Positions 34,746 through 42,679 of a stretch of DNA of 64,000 nt are shown here, piece by piece. Made by a program: the position numbers and the translations under genes. The DNA is from Paramesorhizobium sp049065735 (GTDB lineage Bacteria; Pseudomonadota; Alphaproteobacteria; Rhizobiales; Rhizobiaceae): the NCBI RefSeq assembly GCF_049065735.1, contig NZ_JBAKHD010000006.1, forward strand, positions 1 through 64,000, in the 5' to 3' direction. Under the pieces are notes generated by a model that saw nothing but the letters and a program-made list of their open reading frames with translations, was not told where the DNA came from and did no database searches. Every line of letters starts with the position of its first letter. Position 1 is the first letter of the stretch.

Positions 34746-35987
34746 TTAAGCCGCCACTGCGGAAGCTGGGTGCTGTTGGCGCTGCATCTGCTTGACCGAC
34801 AAATGCATCCAGATGAGGGAGGCCGCGACGATTGCGAAGAGCAGCATGAAGCAGCTGGACCAAAGGCCGGTCATGTCCTTGAGAAGGCCGAAGACGATCG
34901 GCAGGATGAAGCCGCCGAGGCCGCCCATCATGCCGACAATGCCGCCGACCGCGCCGATGCTATCGGGGTAATAGGCCGGGATGTGCTTGTAGACCGCCGC
35001 CTTGCCCAAGCTCATCATGAAGCCGAGCACGAAGATGACGACGATGAAAACGAGCGGCGAGATGCTGGCCGCGGGAAGCGACAGGATGAGCGTCGCCACC
35101 GCCGACACCGCGAACATGGCATACATGACGCTGCGCGCGCCCTTTTTGTCCGAGAGCACGCCGCCGAAAGCGCGGAAGATGCTGCCCGGGATGGAATAGG
35201 CAGCGGCGATCATGCCGGCGACTTCGAGGTTGAAGCCATAGACGCCGACGAGATAGCGCGGCAGCCACAGCGACAGGGCGACGAAGCCGCCGAAAGCGAA
35301 GAAATAATAGAGCGAGAAGCGCCAGACCTGAACATTCCTAAGCGGCGCGAATTCCTGGGCGAAGCTTTTCGGCGCCGTGCTGCGCGAGCGGCGCTCGCGA
35401 AACGCCGGATCGTCCGTGGTGGTGAACCAGAAGACCACGGCCATGACCACAAGCGCGGCGGCCCAGATCTCCGCCACCGCCTGCCATCCCCAGGCGACAA
35501 GCACGAAGGGCGCGACGAATTTGGTGACGGCCGCGCCGACATTGCCCGCGCCGAAAATGCCAAGCGCGGTTCCCTGCTTTTGCGGCGGGAAGAACGGCGC
35601 GACATAGGCAACGCCGACGGCAAAGGAGCCGCCCGCGAGGCCGACGCCGAGACCGGCAATCAGCATCTGCGGATAGGTCGTGGCATAGGAGAGAAGAAAC
35701 GTCGCCAGCGCCGCCGCCAGCATGGTGAGCGTATAGACGAGACGTCCGCCATAGCGGGTGGTCCAGATGCCAAGCACGATGCGGATGAGCGAGCCGGTCA
35801 GGATGGGCGTGCCCACCAGCAGGCCGAACTCGGCTTCGGTAAGATTCAAATCCTGTTTGATGCGAACGCCGATGATCGCGAAGATTGTCCAGACCGCGAA
35901 ACAGACCGTGAAGGCGAGCGTCGACATCCACAATGCCCTGGCCGGCTCGCTGGCCGGTATCGACTGTGTATCCTTAAGAGTGGTCAT
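34746..35987 (-). CDS. NarK/NasA-type nitrate (nitrite) MFS transporter
   Basis: A 413-residue MFS protein with 12 predicted helices and the two nitrate-signature regions: GLGVGLAGGSFAVGVAYVAP in the first half and GKAAVYKHIPAYYPDSIGAV then GGIVGMMGGLGGF in the second. It is the NarK1/NasA type and imports nitrate. ATG 35987 has AAGGGGA eight bases upstream; the open frame extending further is untranslated leader. It is the first gene of the assimilation operon, under the sigma-54 promoter at 36166 and the leader terminator at 36022. Confidence 0.9.
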   Translation of the reverse strand: MTTLKDTQSIPASEPARALWMSTLAFTVCFAVWTIFAIIGVRIKQDLNLTEAEFGLLVGTPILTGSLIRIVLGIWTTRYGGRLVYTLTMLAAALATFLLSYATTYPQMLIAGLGVGLAGGSFAVGVAYVAPFFPPQKQGTALGIFGAGNVGAAVTKFVAPFVLVAWGWQAVAEIWAAALVVMAVVFWFTTTDDPAFRERRSRSTAPKSFAQEFAPLRNVQVWRFSLYYFFAFGGFVALSLWLPRYLVGVYGFNLEVAGMIAAAYSIPGSIFRAFGGVLSDKKGARSVMYAMFAVSAVATLILSLPAASISPLVFIVVIFVLGFMMSLGKAAVYKHIPAYYPDSIGAVGGIVGMMGGLGGFILPIVFGLLKDMTGLWSSCFMLLFAIVAASLIWMHLSVKQMQRQQHPASAVAA

Positions 35988-36021
35988 GCGCAGGTTCCCC
36001 TTGAGCGTGGAATTCGGGCAT

Positions 36022-36089
36022 AAAAAAACGTCGCTTAAGGATCTGGCACTCGGGCTTGGGAGCCCCCGGGTGGCAAAACCTTGCGACGT
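36022..36089 (-). terminator. Intrinsic terminator in the nitrate operon leader
   Basis: On the minus strand ACGTCGCAAGG pairs with CCTTAAGCGACGT (two bulged bases) around a loop with its own small hairpin, followed directly by seven T (36028-36022). It lies 35 bp before the transporter start, so transcription would stop unless the terminator is overridden. With nasT nearby this fits NasT antitermination. Confidence 0.8.
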
Positions 36090-36102
36090 CGTTGTCTTTG
36101 GG

Positions 36103-36153
36103 TAGAGCGTCTCTTTGGCGCTCCAGCTTGCTCCGATCTCCGTTGACCGAAGC
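36103..36153 (-). promoter_or_regulatory. ANTAR-type dual hairpin (NasT target) in the nitrate leader
   Basis: Hairpin 1 (36153-36130) is a 9-bp stem GCTTCGGTC/GATCGGAGC, including two G-U pairs, closed by the hexaloop AACGGA with A at position 1 and G at position 4, the known ANTAR signature. After a 4-base linker, hairpin 2 (36125-36103) has a 7-bp stem TGGAGCG/CGCTCTA. Its apical loop contains AAAGAG (A1, G4), although closure to a strict hexaloop needs an asymmetric internal loop. Transcription from the sigma-54 promoter would start at the first base of hairpin 1. Confidence 0.75.
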
Positions 36154-36165
36154 ATTTTAAGAGAA

Positions 36166-36180
36166 GCAAGCAGCGTGCCA
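36166..36180 (-). promoter_or_regulatory. Sigma-54 promoter of the nitrate assimilation operon
   Basis: The minus strand reads TGGCACG-N4-TTGC, matching the -24/-12 consensus exactly, including spacing. Predicted initiation is near 36154. It implies RpoN and an NtrC-type activator, hence control by nitrogen limitation. No clear NtrC dyad was identified in the 180 bp upstream. Confidence 0.8.
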
Positions 36181-36371
36181 GTTTCAAAGGTGAGTTTTAA
36201 GCGATTGATTCTTATGGAATAATTCTAAAAATTTGAAAGTGATTGAAAAATAGGCGGCGGTATTTTAGATCATTTTTTAGGCTGGTGAGCGCGGGCGAAC
36301 CGGGGCGCTGCCGATTCATTGAGCAGATGCAGCATTGGGATGGTCTTGTACTTCCGTTGCCTGATGCCATA

Positions 36372-36392
36372 TGATATATATCCTATATATCA
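36372..36392. promoter_or_regulatory. AT-rich palindromic operator of the RHH-PIN module
   Basis: TGATATATA and TATATATCA are perfect 9-bp inverted arms with a 3-bp spacer, ending 12 bp before the antitoxin start. It is a likely autoregulatory site of the ribbon-helix-helix antitoxin, overlapping the module's -10 region. Confidence 0.6.
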
Positions 36393-36404
36393 ATGGAGAA
36401 CGCG

Positions 36405-36620
36405 ATGCGCGCCCTTATCGACATGACCGATGCTCAGGTTGAAGCTCTCGATGCTCTTGCCAAGCGGGAGCATCAATCGCGCGCAGCCCTGATCCGCGCG
36501 GCGATAGACGATTATCTCGCCCGCCATCGCCGTGAACAGGTCGAGGATGGTTTCGGCTTATGGGGAGAACGCAAAGTCGACGGCATGGCCTATCAGGAGA
36601 AGGTGCGCCAGGAATGGTAG
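36405..36620 (+). CDS. Ribbon-helix-helix (CopG/VapB-like) antitoxin
   Basis: A 71-residue protein. The N-terminal ribbon-helix-helix fold is RALIDMTDAQVEALDALAK then REHQSRAALIRAAIDDYL; the acidic/Trp-rich C-terminus (GFGLWGERKVDG) is the likely toxin-binding tail. ATG 36405 has GGAG upstream; ATG 36393 lies within the operator. Its stop overlaps the PIN toxin start by 7 bp. Confidence 0.82.
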   Translation: MRALIDMTDAQVEALDALAKREHQSRAALIRAAIDDYLARHRREQVEDGFGLWGERKVDGMAYQEKVRQEW

Positions 36621-36979
36621 GCGCGCTCTTCGACACGAACATCCTCATCGACCATCTAAACGCCTTCCCTCAAGCTCGTACGGAAATCGAGCGTTTCGAA
36701 AACCGGGCCATCAGCATCATCACATGGATGGAGGTGATGGTGGGAGCAAATGCCGACCTGATGGAGCCGACCCGGCTTTTCCTTGAAGGCTTCGAGGTGA
36801 TTGCCCTTGACGATACCATAGCCAACCGTGCGGTGGAGCTGCGGCAAAGGCATCGCATCAAACTGCCCGACGCCGTGATCTGGGCCACGGCGCAAACAGC
36901 TGGGCGATTGCTTGTAACGCGCAATATCAAGGATTTTCCGCCTGATAATCCGGGAATACGCGCGCCTTACGTTCTGTAG
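36614..36979 (+). CDS. PIN-domain ribonuclease toxin (VapC-like)
   Basis: A 121-residue PIN-domain protein. The acidic metal-binding residues are in place: Asp in LFDTNILID (about residue 8), Glu in ITWMEVMVG (about 43), Asp in LPDAVIWATA (about 89) and Asp in TRNIKDFP. The family cleaves RNA, often initiator tRNA. Translational overlap with the RHH antitoxin makes a complete toxin-antitoxin pair. Confidence 0.85.
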   Translation: MVGALFDTNILIDHLNAFPQARTEIERFENRAISIITWMEVMVGANADLMEPTRLFLEGFEVIALDDTIANRAVELRQRHRIKLPDAVIWATAQTAGRLLVTRNIKDFPPDNPGIRAPYVL

Positions 36980-36988
36980 CGGAGCCTT

Positions 36989-38263
36989 TTATTCGTGCGA
37001 CGCGGCAGCCGACTGCACCGTCCCTATCGCAAACTCCGCAACATATTCCTCGATCTTTGCGGGATCGAAGACATGACCGTCGATAAACCCCTCGCCCGGT
37101 TCCGCGCCTTCAATGCGCAGGTCATTGTCAGCGGGGGCGGCTTCATGCCCCAGAATTTTGCGATAAAGGTCTGGCCGGTAGGCCGATGCCGCCGCCTCGG
37201 CGCCGATCCTGGAGAAGGCCGTCTGTCCCCAGCGGATCATCTGGCTGTAAATCCATAGCGCGTGGCTCGGGCGCGGGTAGTTGGCGTGACCGGCGTGGAA
37301 AACAAAATAATCCTCGATGATCCGCTCGCTCCCCTGCGGATCGATGGTGAACCGGCCGGCGAGGACGCGGCGGAGAATATCGACCGGCACCGCCACATAG
37401 CGCGGATCGGCCAGTGCTTCCGCCAGCGCATCGCGGTTTTCCGGCTGGCCGCACCAGCGGGCGGCGGCGTCGAGCGCCGTGATGAGGCGAGCCAGCGTCT
37501 CCGGCTTGGTTTCCGCCCATTCCGGCCGCATGCCCAGCACCTTTTCCGGCGCGGAAGGCCACAAATCCTGCTTGGTCGCGACGATCCGGCCGACGCCGCG
37601 CTCCGAGGCCACCATGTTCCATGGCGCGCCGACGCAGAAGCCGTCGATGGCTCCCGCTTCAAGCGCATCGGAGGTGAGCGGCGGCGGCACGACGACAAGC
37701 CGCACATCGGTGTCCGGATCGATCCCGCCCGCGGCGAGCCAATAGCGGAACTCGTAATTGTGGGAGGAAAAGGGATAGGTCATTCCCAGCGTCGGCAGCG
37801 GCTCATCCCGCTCCTTCATGCGATGGATGACGCGCGCCAATGCCTTGGCATTTTCGAGCGCATTCTCCGGTTCGGCGAGGCCGCCCTCTTCCTGCATCCG
37901 CGCGTAAAGCCGGGTCGAGAGGGTTATCGCATTGCCGCCGCGCCCCAGCGAGAACGGCGCGATGGCAGGCGACGGGTTGGAGCCGAGGCCGAGCATGGAG
38001 GCTACGGGCATCGGCGAAAGCATATGCGCGACATCGAACTGGCGGAAGGCGAGCCGGTCGCGAACATTCGCCCAGGAGACTTCTTTGACCAGATCGAGCG
38101 CAATCCCCTCGCGCGCCGCAAAGCCGAATTCCACTGCAGCGATAAGCACCGCGCTATCCACCAGCGGAATGAACCCGGCACGAACGACCCGCGCGCCTTC
38201 GCTTGCGATCCTCCCCGGCAGCGGCGCGCCCTGCCCCGCCATGTCATGCACCATGCTGTTCAC
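36989..38263 (-). CDS. nasS: Nitrate sensor NasS (cytoplasmic NrtA-like protein)
   Basis: A 424-residue protein of the NrtA/CmpA nitrate-binding family (AGFIPLVDSAVLIAAVEFGF, MTYPFSSHNYEFRYWLAAGG, GFCVGAPWN). It lacks any signal peptide, unlike transporter NrtA, and directly follows nasT with a 10-bp gap. That is the signature of NasS, which binds NasT without nitrate and releases it when nitrate is bound. GTG 38263 is chosen for the GAGGA seven bases upstream; ATG 38254 is the alternative. No nrtBC genes are present. Confidence 0.87.
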   Translation of the reverse strand: MNSMVHDMAGQGAPLPGRIASEGARVVRAGFIPLVDSAVLIAAVEFGFAAREGIALDLVKEVSWANVRDRLAFRQFDVAHMLSPMPVASMLGLGSNPSPAIAPFSLGRGGNAITLSTRLYARMQEEGGLAEPENALENAKALARVIHRMKERDEPLPTLGMTYPFSSHNYEFRYWLAAGGIDPDTDVRLVVVPPPLTSDALEAGAIDGFCVGAPWNMVASERGVGRIVATKQDLWPSAPEKVLGMRPEWAETKPETLARLITALDAAARWCGQPENRDALAEALADPRYVAVPVDILRRVLAGRFTIDPQGSERIIEDYFVFHAGHANYPRPSHALWIYSQMIRWGQTAFSRIGAEAAASAYRPDLYRKILGHEAAPADNDLRIEGAEPGEGFIDGHVFDPAKIEEYVAEFAIGTVQSAAASHE

Positions 38264-38273
38264 GTCGCTTTCC

Positions 38274-38864
38274 TCATCGCGTAAGAAGTCCCGCGGCGGT
38301 GACGACGCTCTGGGCAATCTCCGCCAGCTTCTTCTTCTCGTTCATGGCCGTCTGGCGCAAGAGCGCAAACGCCTCTTCTTCAGAGAGGTTGCGCATCCGC
38401 ATCAGAATGCCCTTGGCGCGTTCGACGATCTTACGCTCCTCCAAAGCCGATTTCGCATCCGCCAGCTCGCGCTGGAGACGGCTGAACGCGTTGAACCTGA
38501 CGACAGCGACATCCAGAATCGGCTTGACGCGCTCCTTTTTTAGCCCATCGACGATATAAGCCGAAACCCCCGCCTCTACCGCCGCCTCGATGGATGCGGA
38601 ATCGGCGCGGTCGACGAACATGGCGATGGGCCGGCTGACGGAGCGCGTCAGTTGAAACAGGTGCTCCATCATATCGCGGTTGGGGTTCTCGATATCGATG
38701 ACGATGACGTCAGGCTGCAGCGTCTCGATAATGCGCGCCACGCCCTGCACTTCATGGATGACGGTCACCCGCGCATGTCCGGCCTCACGCAATCCCTCCT
38801 CGATAATCGAGGCCCGGATGGCGTTTTCGTCGATCACCAGAATGGTAAGGTCGCGATGCAGCAT
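38274..38864 (-). CDS. nasT: NasT, ANTAR-domain antiterminator
   Basis: A 196-residue protein. The N-terminal pseudo-receiver domain (LTILVIDENAIRASIIEEGL, VIVIDIENP) lacks a standard phosphoacceptor arrangement. The C-terminal ANTAR domain (ERKIVERAKGILMRMRNLSE then EEAFALLRQTAMNEKKKLA) binds RNA. In Azotobacter, Pseudomonas and Paracoccus, NasT overrides leader terminators of nitrate operons. Its target is very likely the leader at 36022-36153. The order nasT-nasS matches Paracoccus nasTS. Confidence 0.92.
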   Translation of the reverse strand: MLHRDLTILVIDENAIRASIIEEGLREAGHARVTVIHEVQGVARIIETLQPDVIVIDIENPNRDMMEHLFQLTRSVSRPIAMFVDRADSASIEAAVEAGVSAYIVDGLKKERVKPILDVAVVRFNAFSRLQRELADAKSALEERKIVERAKGILMRMRNLSEEEAFALLRQTAMNEKKKLAEIAQSVVTAAGLLTR

Positions 38865-38939
38865 GATTCATTCATGCCGCAGGAGCCATATTTTCGCAAT
38901 GCAATATTGCCGAAATGATTTGCAATATCGATGCTGCAT

Positions 38940-38987
38940 AAAAAATGGGCGAAGTGACCTATAGCCGTCCGCGGCCCAGGTCACTTC
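38940..38987 (-). terminator. Rho-independent terminator after the FAH-family gene
   Basis: GAAGTGACCT and AGGTCACTTC form a perfect 10-bp stem (38951-38960 and 38978-38987), followed on the minus strand by a run of six T (38945-38940). It ends the transcript of the hydrolase gene at 38999. Confidence 0.75.
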
Positions 38988-38998
38988 AGCTTCAATGT

Positions 38999-39691
38999 TC
39001 ACACAATTCGCGTCTGAATCTCCCCTACCCCGTCAATGCCGCCTTCGATCGTATCGCCGCGCTTGACGGCGCCGACGCCGGCGGGGGTGCCCGCGAAGAT
39101 CAGATCGCCGGGCTGGAGCGTGAAGAGGCGTGAGAGATAAGAGATCATCTCCGGCACTTTCCAGATCATCTGCGCGAGATCGCCGTTCTGGCGCAGCTCG
39201 CCATTGACCTTGGCCCAGATCGCGCCTTTCGACGGGTGACCGATTTGCGCGACTGACACGAGCGGCGTGCAGGGGGCGGAGAGTTCGAAAGCCTTGCCGG
39301 TTTCCCACGGACGGCCCAGCTTCTTCGCCTCGCCCTGCAGGTCGCGCCTGGTCATGTCGAGGCCGACGGCATAGCCGAAGACATGGTCGAGCGCCTGCTC
39401 CAGGGGAATATCCGTGCCGCCCTTCTCCAGCGCCACCACCAGTTCGATTTCATGGTGGAGATCGTTCGTCTCAGATGGATAAGGCATGTCCTCGCCCGAA
39501 AGCAGGATCGAATCCGGGTTCTTCTGGAAGAAGAAGGGCGGCTCGCGGTTGGGGTCATGGCCCATCTCGATGGCGTGATCTGCGAAATTGCGCCCGACGC
39601 AATAAATCCGATGCACGGGGAAGAGCGCGTCCGTGCCCTCGATCGGCAGGGTGGGAATGGGCAGCGGCGCAAAGAGATAGTTTTCAGGCAT
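38999..39691 (-). CDS. FAH-family hydrolase (fumarylpyruvate hydrolase-like)
   Basis: A 230-residue fumarylacetoacetase-superfamily protein. The metal-binding Glu residues lie in HHEIELVVAL; other blocks are YCVGRNFADHAIEMGH, GLDMTRRDLQGEAK and FAGTPAGVGAVKRGD. Members hydrolyse C-C bonds in beta-diketo acids such as fumarylpyruvate or act as decarboxylases. It has its own terminator and is not clearly part of the chvE operon, although Agrobacterium gguC, next to gguAB, belongs to a related fold. The exact substrate is unknown. Confidence 0.82.
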   Translation of the reverse strand: MPENYLFAPLPIPTLPIEGTDALFPVHRIYCVGRNFADHAIEMGHDPNREPPFFFQKNPDSILLSGEDMPYPSETNDLHHEIELVVALEKGGTDIPLEQALDHVFGYAVGLDMTRRDLQGEAKKLGRPWETGKAFELSAPCTPLVSVAQIGHPSKGAIWAKVNGELRQNGDLAQMIWKVPEMISYLSRLFTLQPGDLIFAGTPAGVGAVKRGDTIEGGIDGVGEIQTRIV

Positions 39692-39767
39692 GGACAGAGC
39701 TTTCGTTCATGAATGTCGGACGCATCTTTAAAACGCTGAAAGCCCGGATGGAAGCGCTCATACGCAA

Positions 39768-39798
39768 TCGGCCCGGGAACTTTCGATCCCCGGGCCGA
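39768..39798 (-). terminator. Hairpin after the sugar permease gene
   Basis: A perfect 10-bp stem TCGGCCCGGG/CCCGGGCCGA with an 11-base loop lies 27 bp after the gguB-like stop. It lacks a U-run but is very stable. Confidence 0.55.
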
Positions 39799-39825
39799 CA
39801 CATTGAGCCAATTCCAGGCGCGGAA

Positions 39826-41019
39826 TTATTTGTTCTTGTTATAGACGTCGAAGACGACAGCTGCGAGCAGCACGAGGCCCTTGATCACCTGCTGCCAGTC
39901 GACATTGATGCCCATGATCGACATGCCATTGTTCATGACGCCCATGATGAAGGCGCCGATGACGGCTCCCATCACCTGGCCGACGCCGCCCATAGCCGAT
40001 GCGCCGCCGATGAACACCGCCGCGATGACGTCGAGCTCGAAGCCGAGGCCTGCCTTCGGCGTTGCCGTGTTGAGGCGCGCAGCAAAGATGAGGCCCGCCA
40101 GCGCGGCCAGCACACCCATGTTGACGAAGGTGAGGAAGGTCAGCCGGTCGGTGCGGATGCCCGAGAGCTTCGCCGCCTTTTCGTTGCCGCCCATCGCATA
40201 GATGCGGCGGCCGATGGTGGTGTGCCGGGTGACGAAGGCGAAGAGCGCGATCAGCACCGCCATGACGATGAGGACGTTCGGCAGGCCCTTATACGACGCC
40301 AGCAGGTAGCACAGGTAAAGGGCAAGGCCGCCGATAATCAGGTTCTTGGCCGCGAACAACGCGAAGGGCTCCGCGTCATAGCCATTGCGCTCGCGCTTGA
40401 TGCGGCGGCGAATGCCCGACCAGATCATGAAGCCGACAACCGCAACGCCGATCAGCATAGACGTCATGTGGATGCCGTAACCGGGGAAGAAATCCGGAAT
40501 GAAGCCCGAGCTCAGGAGCTGGAACTGCGGCGGGAACGGACCGATCGACCGGCCGCCCAGAAGCGCGAGCGTCAGCCCGCGGAACACCAGCATGCCTGCG
40601 AGCGTGACGATGAAGGACGGTATCTTGTGATAGGCGACCCAATACCCCTGGGCCGCGCCGATGAGGCCGCCCATGGCAAGGCAGAGGATCGTCGCCGGAA
40701 CGTAGTGAATGCCCCATTGCACCATCATCATCGCCGAGAGCGCGCCGATGAAGCCCGCGACCGAGCCGACCGACAGGTCGATATGCCCCGCCACGATCAC
40801 CAGCAGCATGCCGAGCGCCATGATGATGATGTAGCTGTTCTGCAGCACCAGATTGGTGAGGTTCAGCGGGCGGAACAACGTTCCGTCCGTCGTGAACTGG
40901 AAGAACAGCATGATCAGGATCAGCGCCGCAACCAGCCCGTATTCGCGGAAATTGGCGTAAACGGACAGCGACTGCTTCTGTTTCGCCGCTTTCGTTTCGG
41001 AAGATGCGATTTCACTCAT
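39826..41019 (-). CDS. gguB: Sugar ABC permease GguB (XylH-like)
   Basis: A 397-residue permease of the RbsC/XylH class with about ten hydrophobic segments. Hallmarks: ALGMLLVIVAGHIDLSVGSV near the N-terminus, IPSFIVTLAGMLVFRG, YAMGGNEKAAKLSGI and AVFIGGASAMGGVGQV. It transports pentoses/hexoses together with GguA and ChvE. The gene starts 5 bp after the gguA stop. Confidence 0.88.
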   Translation of the reverse strand: MSEIASSETKAAKQKQSLSVYANFREYGLVAALILIMLFFQFTTDGTLFRPLNLTNLVLQNSYIIIMALGMLLVIVAGHIDLSVGSVAGFIGALSAMMMVQWGIHYVPATILCLAMGGLIGAAQGYWVAYHKIPSFIVTLAGMLVFRGLTLALLGGRSIGPFPPQFQLLSSGFIPDFFPGYGIHMTSMLIGVAVVGFMIWSGIRRRIKRERNGYDAEPFALFAAKNLIIGGLALYLCYLLASYKGLPNVLIVMAVLIALFAFVTRHTTIGRRIYAMGGNEKAAKLSGIRTDRLTFLTFVNMGVLAALAGLIFAARLNTATPKAGLGFELDVIAAVFIGGASAMGGVGQVMGAVIGAFIMGVMNNGMSIMGINVDWQQVIKGLVLLAAVVFDVYNKNK

Positions 41020-41024
41020 AGTTG

Positions 41025-42551
41025 TTACACCCTTCCCTCAGCACGGATGATCGTTCGCATGATCTTTTCCTGGCTGGCTTCGCTGGCTGGCATTTCTCCG
41101 ACGAGGCGGCCTTCGTTCATCACATAGATGCGGTCGCACATGCCGAGAAGCTCGGGCATTTCGGAGGAGATCACCAGAATGCCCTTCCCTTCATTCGCCA
41201 GTTTGTTGATGATTTCATAGATTTCGTATTTCGCGCCGACATCGATGCCGCGCGTCGGCTCATCGAGGATCAGCAGTTCCGGGTCCGAGAACAGCCATTT
41301 CGACAGCACGACCTTCTGCTGGTTGCCGCCAGAGAGATTGCCGGTCACCTGATACACATTCGATGAGCGCAGCTTGGTCTTGGTCCGGTATTCGTTGGCG
41401 ACCTTCAGTTCCGCGAAATCGTCGATGACGCCGCTCTTGGACACGCCCTTGAGATTGGCAAGCGTCACATTGTGTTTGATATGGTCGATGAGGTTGAGGC
41501 CGTAGGTCTTGCGGTCCTCGGTCGCATAGGCGAGGCCGTTATCGACCGCCTTGCTGACCGTCGAAACATCGATCTTGCGGCCATGGAGAAAAACCTCGCC
41601 GCTGATATTGCGGCCGTAGGATTTGCCGAAAACGCTCATCGCGAACTCGGTGCGCCCCGCGCCCATCAGCCCGGCAATGCCGACGATCTCGCCCGCGCGG
41701 ACATTCAGATTGATGCCCTTGATCATCTGGCGGTCGGGGTGGTGCTGGTTATAGACGACCCAGTTCTTCACCTCGAACAGCACGTCGCCGATCTTGGGCG
41801 TCCGCTTCGGATAACGATCCGACAATTCGCGGCCCACCATAGCGGTGACGATGCGCTCGTCGCTGATATCGGCCTTCTCGATGGTTTCCACCGTCGTGCC
41901 GTCGCGCAGCACGGTGATGCGGTCGGCGACCTTTTCCACCTCGTTGAGCTTGTGGGAGATGAGGATCGAGGAAATGCCCTGCGCCTTGAACTCGAGCAGC
42001 AATTCGAGAAGCGCGTCGCTGTCCTTTTCGTTGAGGCTCGCCGTGGGCTCGTCGAGGATCAGAAGCTTCACTTCCTTGGAGAGCGCCTTGGCGATCTCTA
42101 TCATTTGTTGCTTGCCGACACCCAGATTGGTGACCAGCGTCGAAGGATCTTCGTTGAGCCCGACTTTCTGCAGCAGCTCGCGCGTCCGCTTCTCGGAAAT
42201 GTCCCAGTCGATGACGCCGCGATGCGCCTGCTCATTGCCGAGAAAGATATTCTCGGTAATCGAAAGCAGCGGGACGAGCGCCAGTTCCTGATGGATAATG
42301 ATGATGCCGAGGCGCTCGCTGTCCTGAATGCCGCGAAAGCGCTGCTCCTCACCATTATAAATGATCTGGCCTTCATAGCTGCCATGGGGATAGACGCCCG
42401 ACAACACCTTCATCAGTGTCGATTTGCCGGCGCCGTTCTCACCGACGAGCGCATGAATCTCGCCCCTGGCCACGGCGAGATTGACATTATCCAAGGCTTT
42501 CACACCGGGAAAGCTCTTGGAGATATTCCGCATTTCAAGGATCGTATCCAT
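41025..42551 (-). CDS. gguA: Sugar ABC ATPase GguA (tandem ATPase, XylG-like)
   Basis: A 508-residue fused double ATPase typical of monosaccharide importers. The first half has Walker A GENGAGKST and Walker B LLILDEPTASL; the second has a degenerate Walker A GLMGAGRTE, an LSGGNQQKV signature and LLILDEPTRGID. The degenerate second site is normal for the family. ATG 42551 is used; the few upstream codons lack a ribosome site. It follows chvE after a 128-bp gap with a strong hairpin. Confidence 0.9.
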   Translation of the reverse strand: MDTILEMRNISKSFPGVKALDNVNLAVARGEIHALVGENGAGKSTLMKVLSGVYPHGSYEGQIIYNGEEQRFRGIQDSERLGIIIIHQELALVPLLSITENIFLGNEQAHRGVIDWDISEKRTRELLQKVGLNEDPSTLVTNLGVGKQQMIEIAKALSKEVKLLILDEPTASLNEKDSDALLELLLEFKAQGISSILISHKLNEVEKVADRITVLRDGTTVETIEKADISDERIVTAMVGRELSDRYPKRTPKIGDVLFEVKNWVVYNQHHPDRQMIKGINLNVRAGEIVGIAGLMGAGRTEFAMSVFGKSYGRNISGEVFLHGRKIDVSTVSKAVDNGLAYATEDRKTYGLNLIDHIKHNVTLANLKGVSKSGVIDDFAELKVANEYRTKTKLRSSNVYQVTGNLSGGNQQKVVLSKWLFSDPELLILDEPTRGIDVGAKYEIYEIINKLANEGKGILVISSEMPELLGMCDRIYVMNEGRLVGEMPASEASQEKIMRTIIRAEGRV

Positions 42552-42642
42552 GCTGATCCACACCCGCATAAATCAAGCCGCCTTCATCGCCATCCCCCAG
42601 GGGATCACCATCCCGAAGGAGGCGGCGATAAAGCGGCAGGAA

Positions 42643-42666
42643 GGGCCCCGGAAAATCCCGAGGCCC
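42643..42666 (-). terminator. Stable hairpin between chvE and gguA
   Basis: On the minus strand GGGCCTCGG pairs with CCGGGGCCC (one G-U) around a GATTTT loop, immediately after the chvE stop. It may attenuate read-through or protect the chvE message, raising binding-protein levels over the transporter. Confidence 0.6.
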
Positions 42667-42679
42667 AGTGTCCAGACCC

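Noticed and set aside
33070..34749. 559-codon plus-strand frame opposite nirB
   Set aside because: Shadow of nirB, which has complete FAD, iron-sulfur and siroheme motifs.
36989..38263. Annotation of nasS as a nitrate ABC transporter binding protein (NrtA)
   Set aside because: There is no signal peptide, no nrtB/nrtC nearby, and it is adjacent to nasT; the sensor role fits better.
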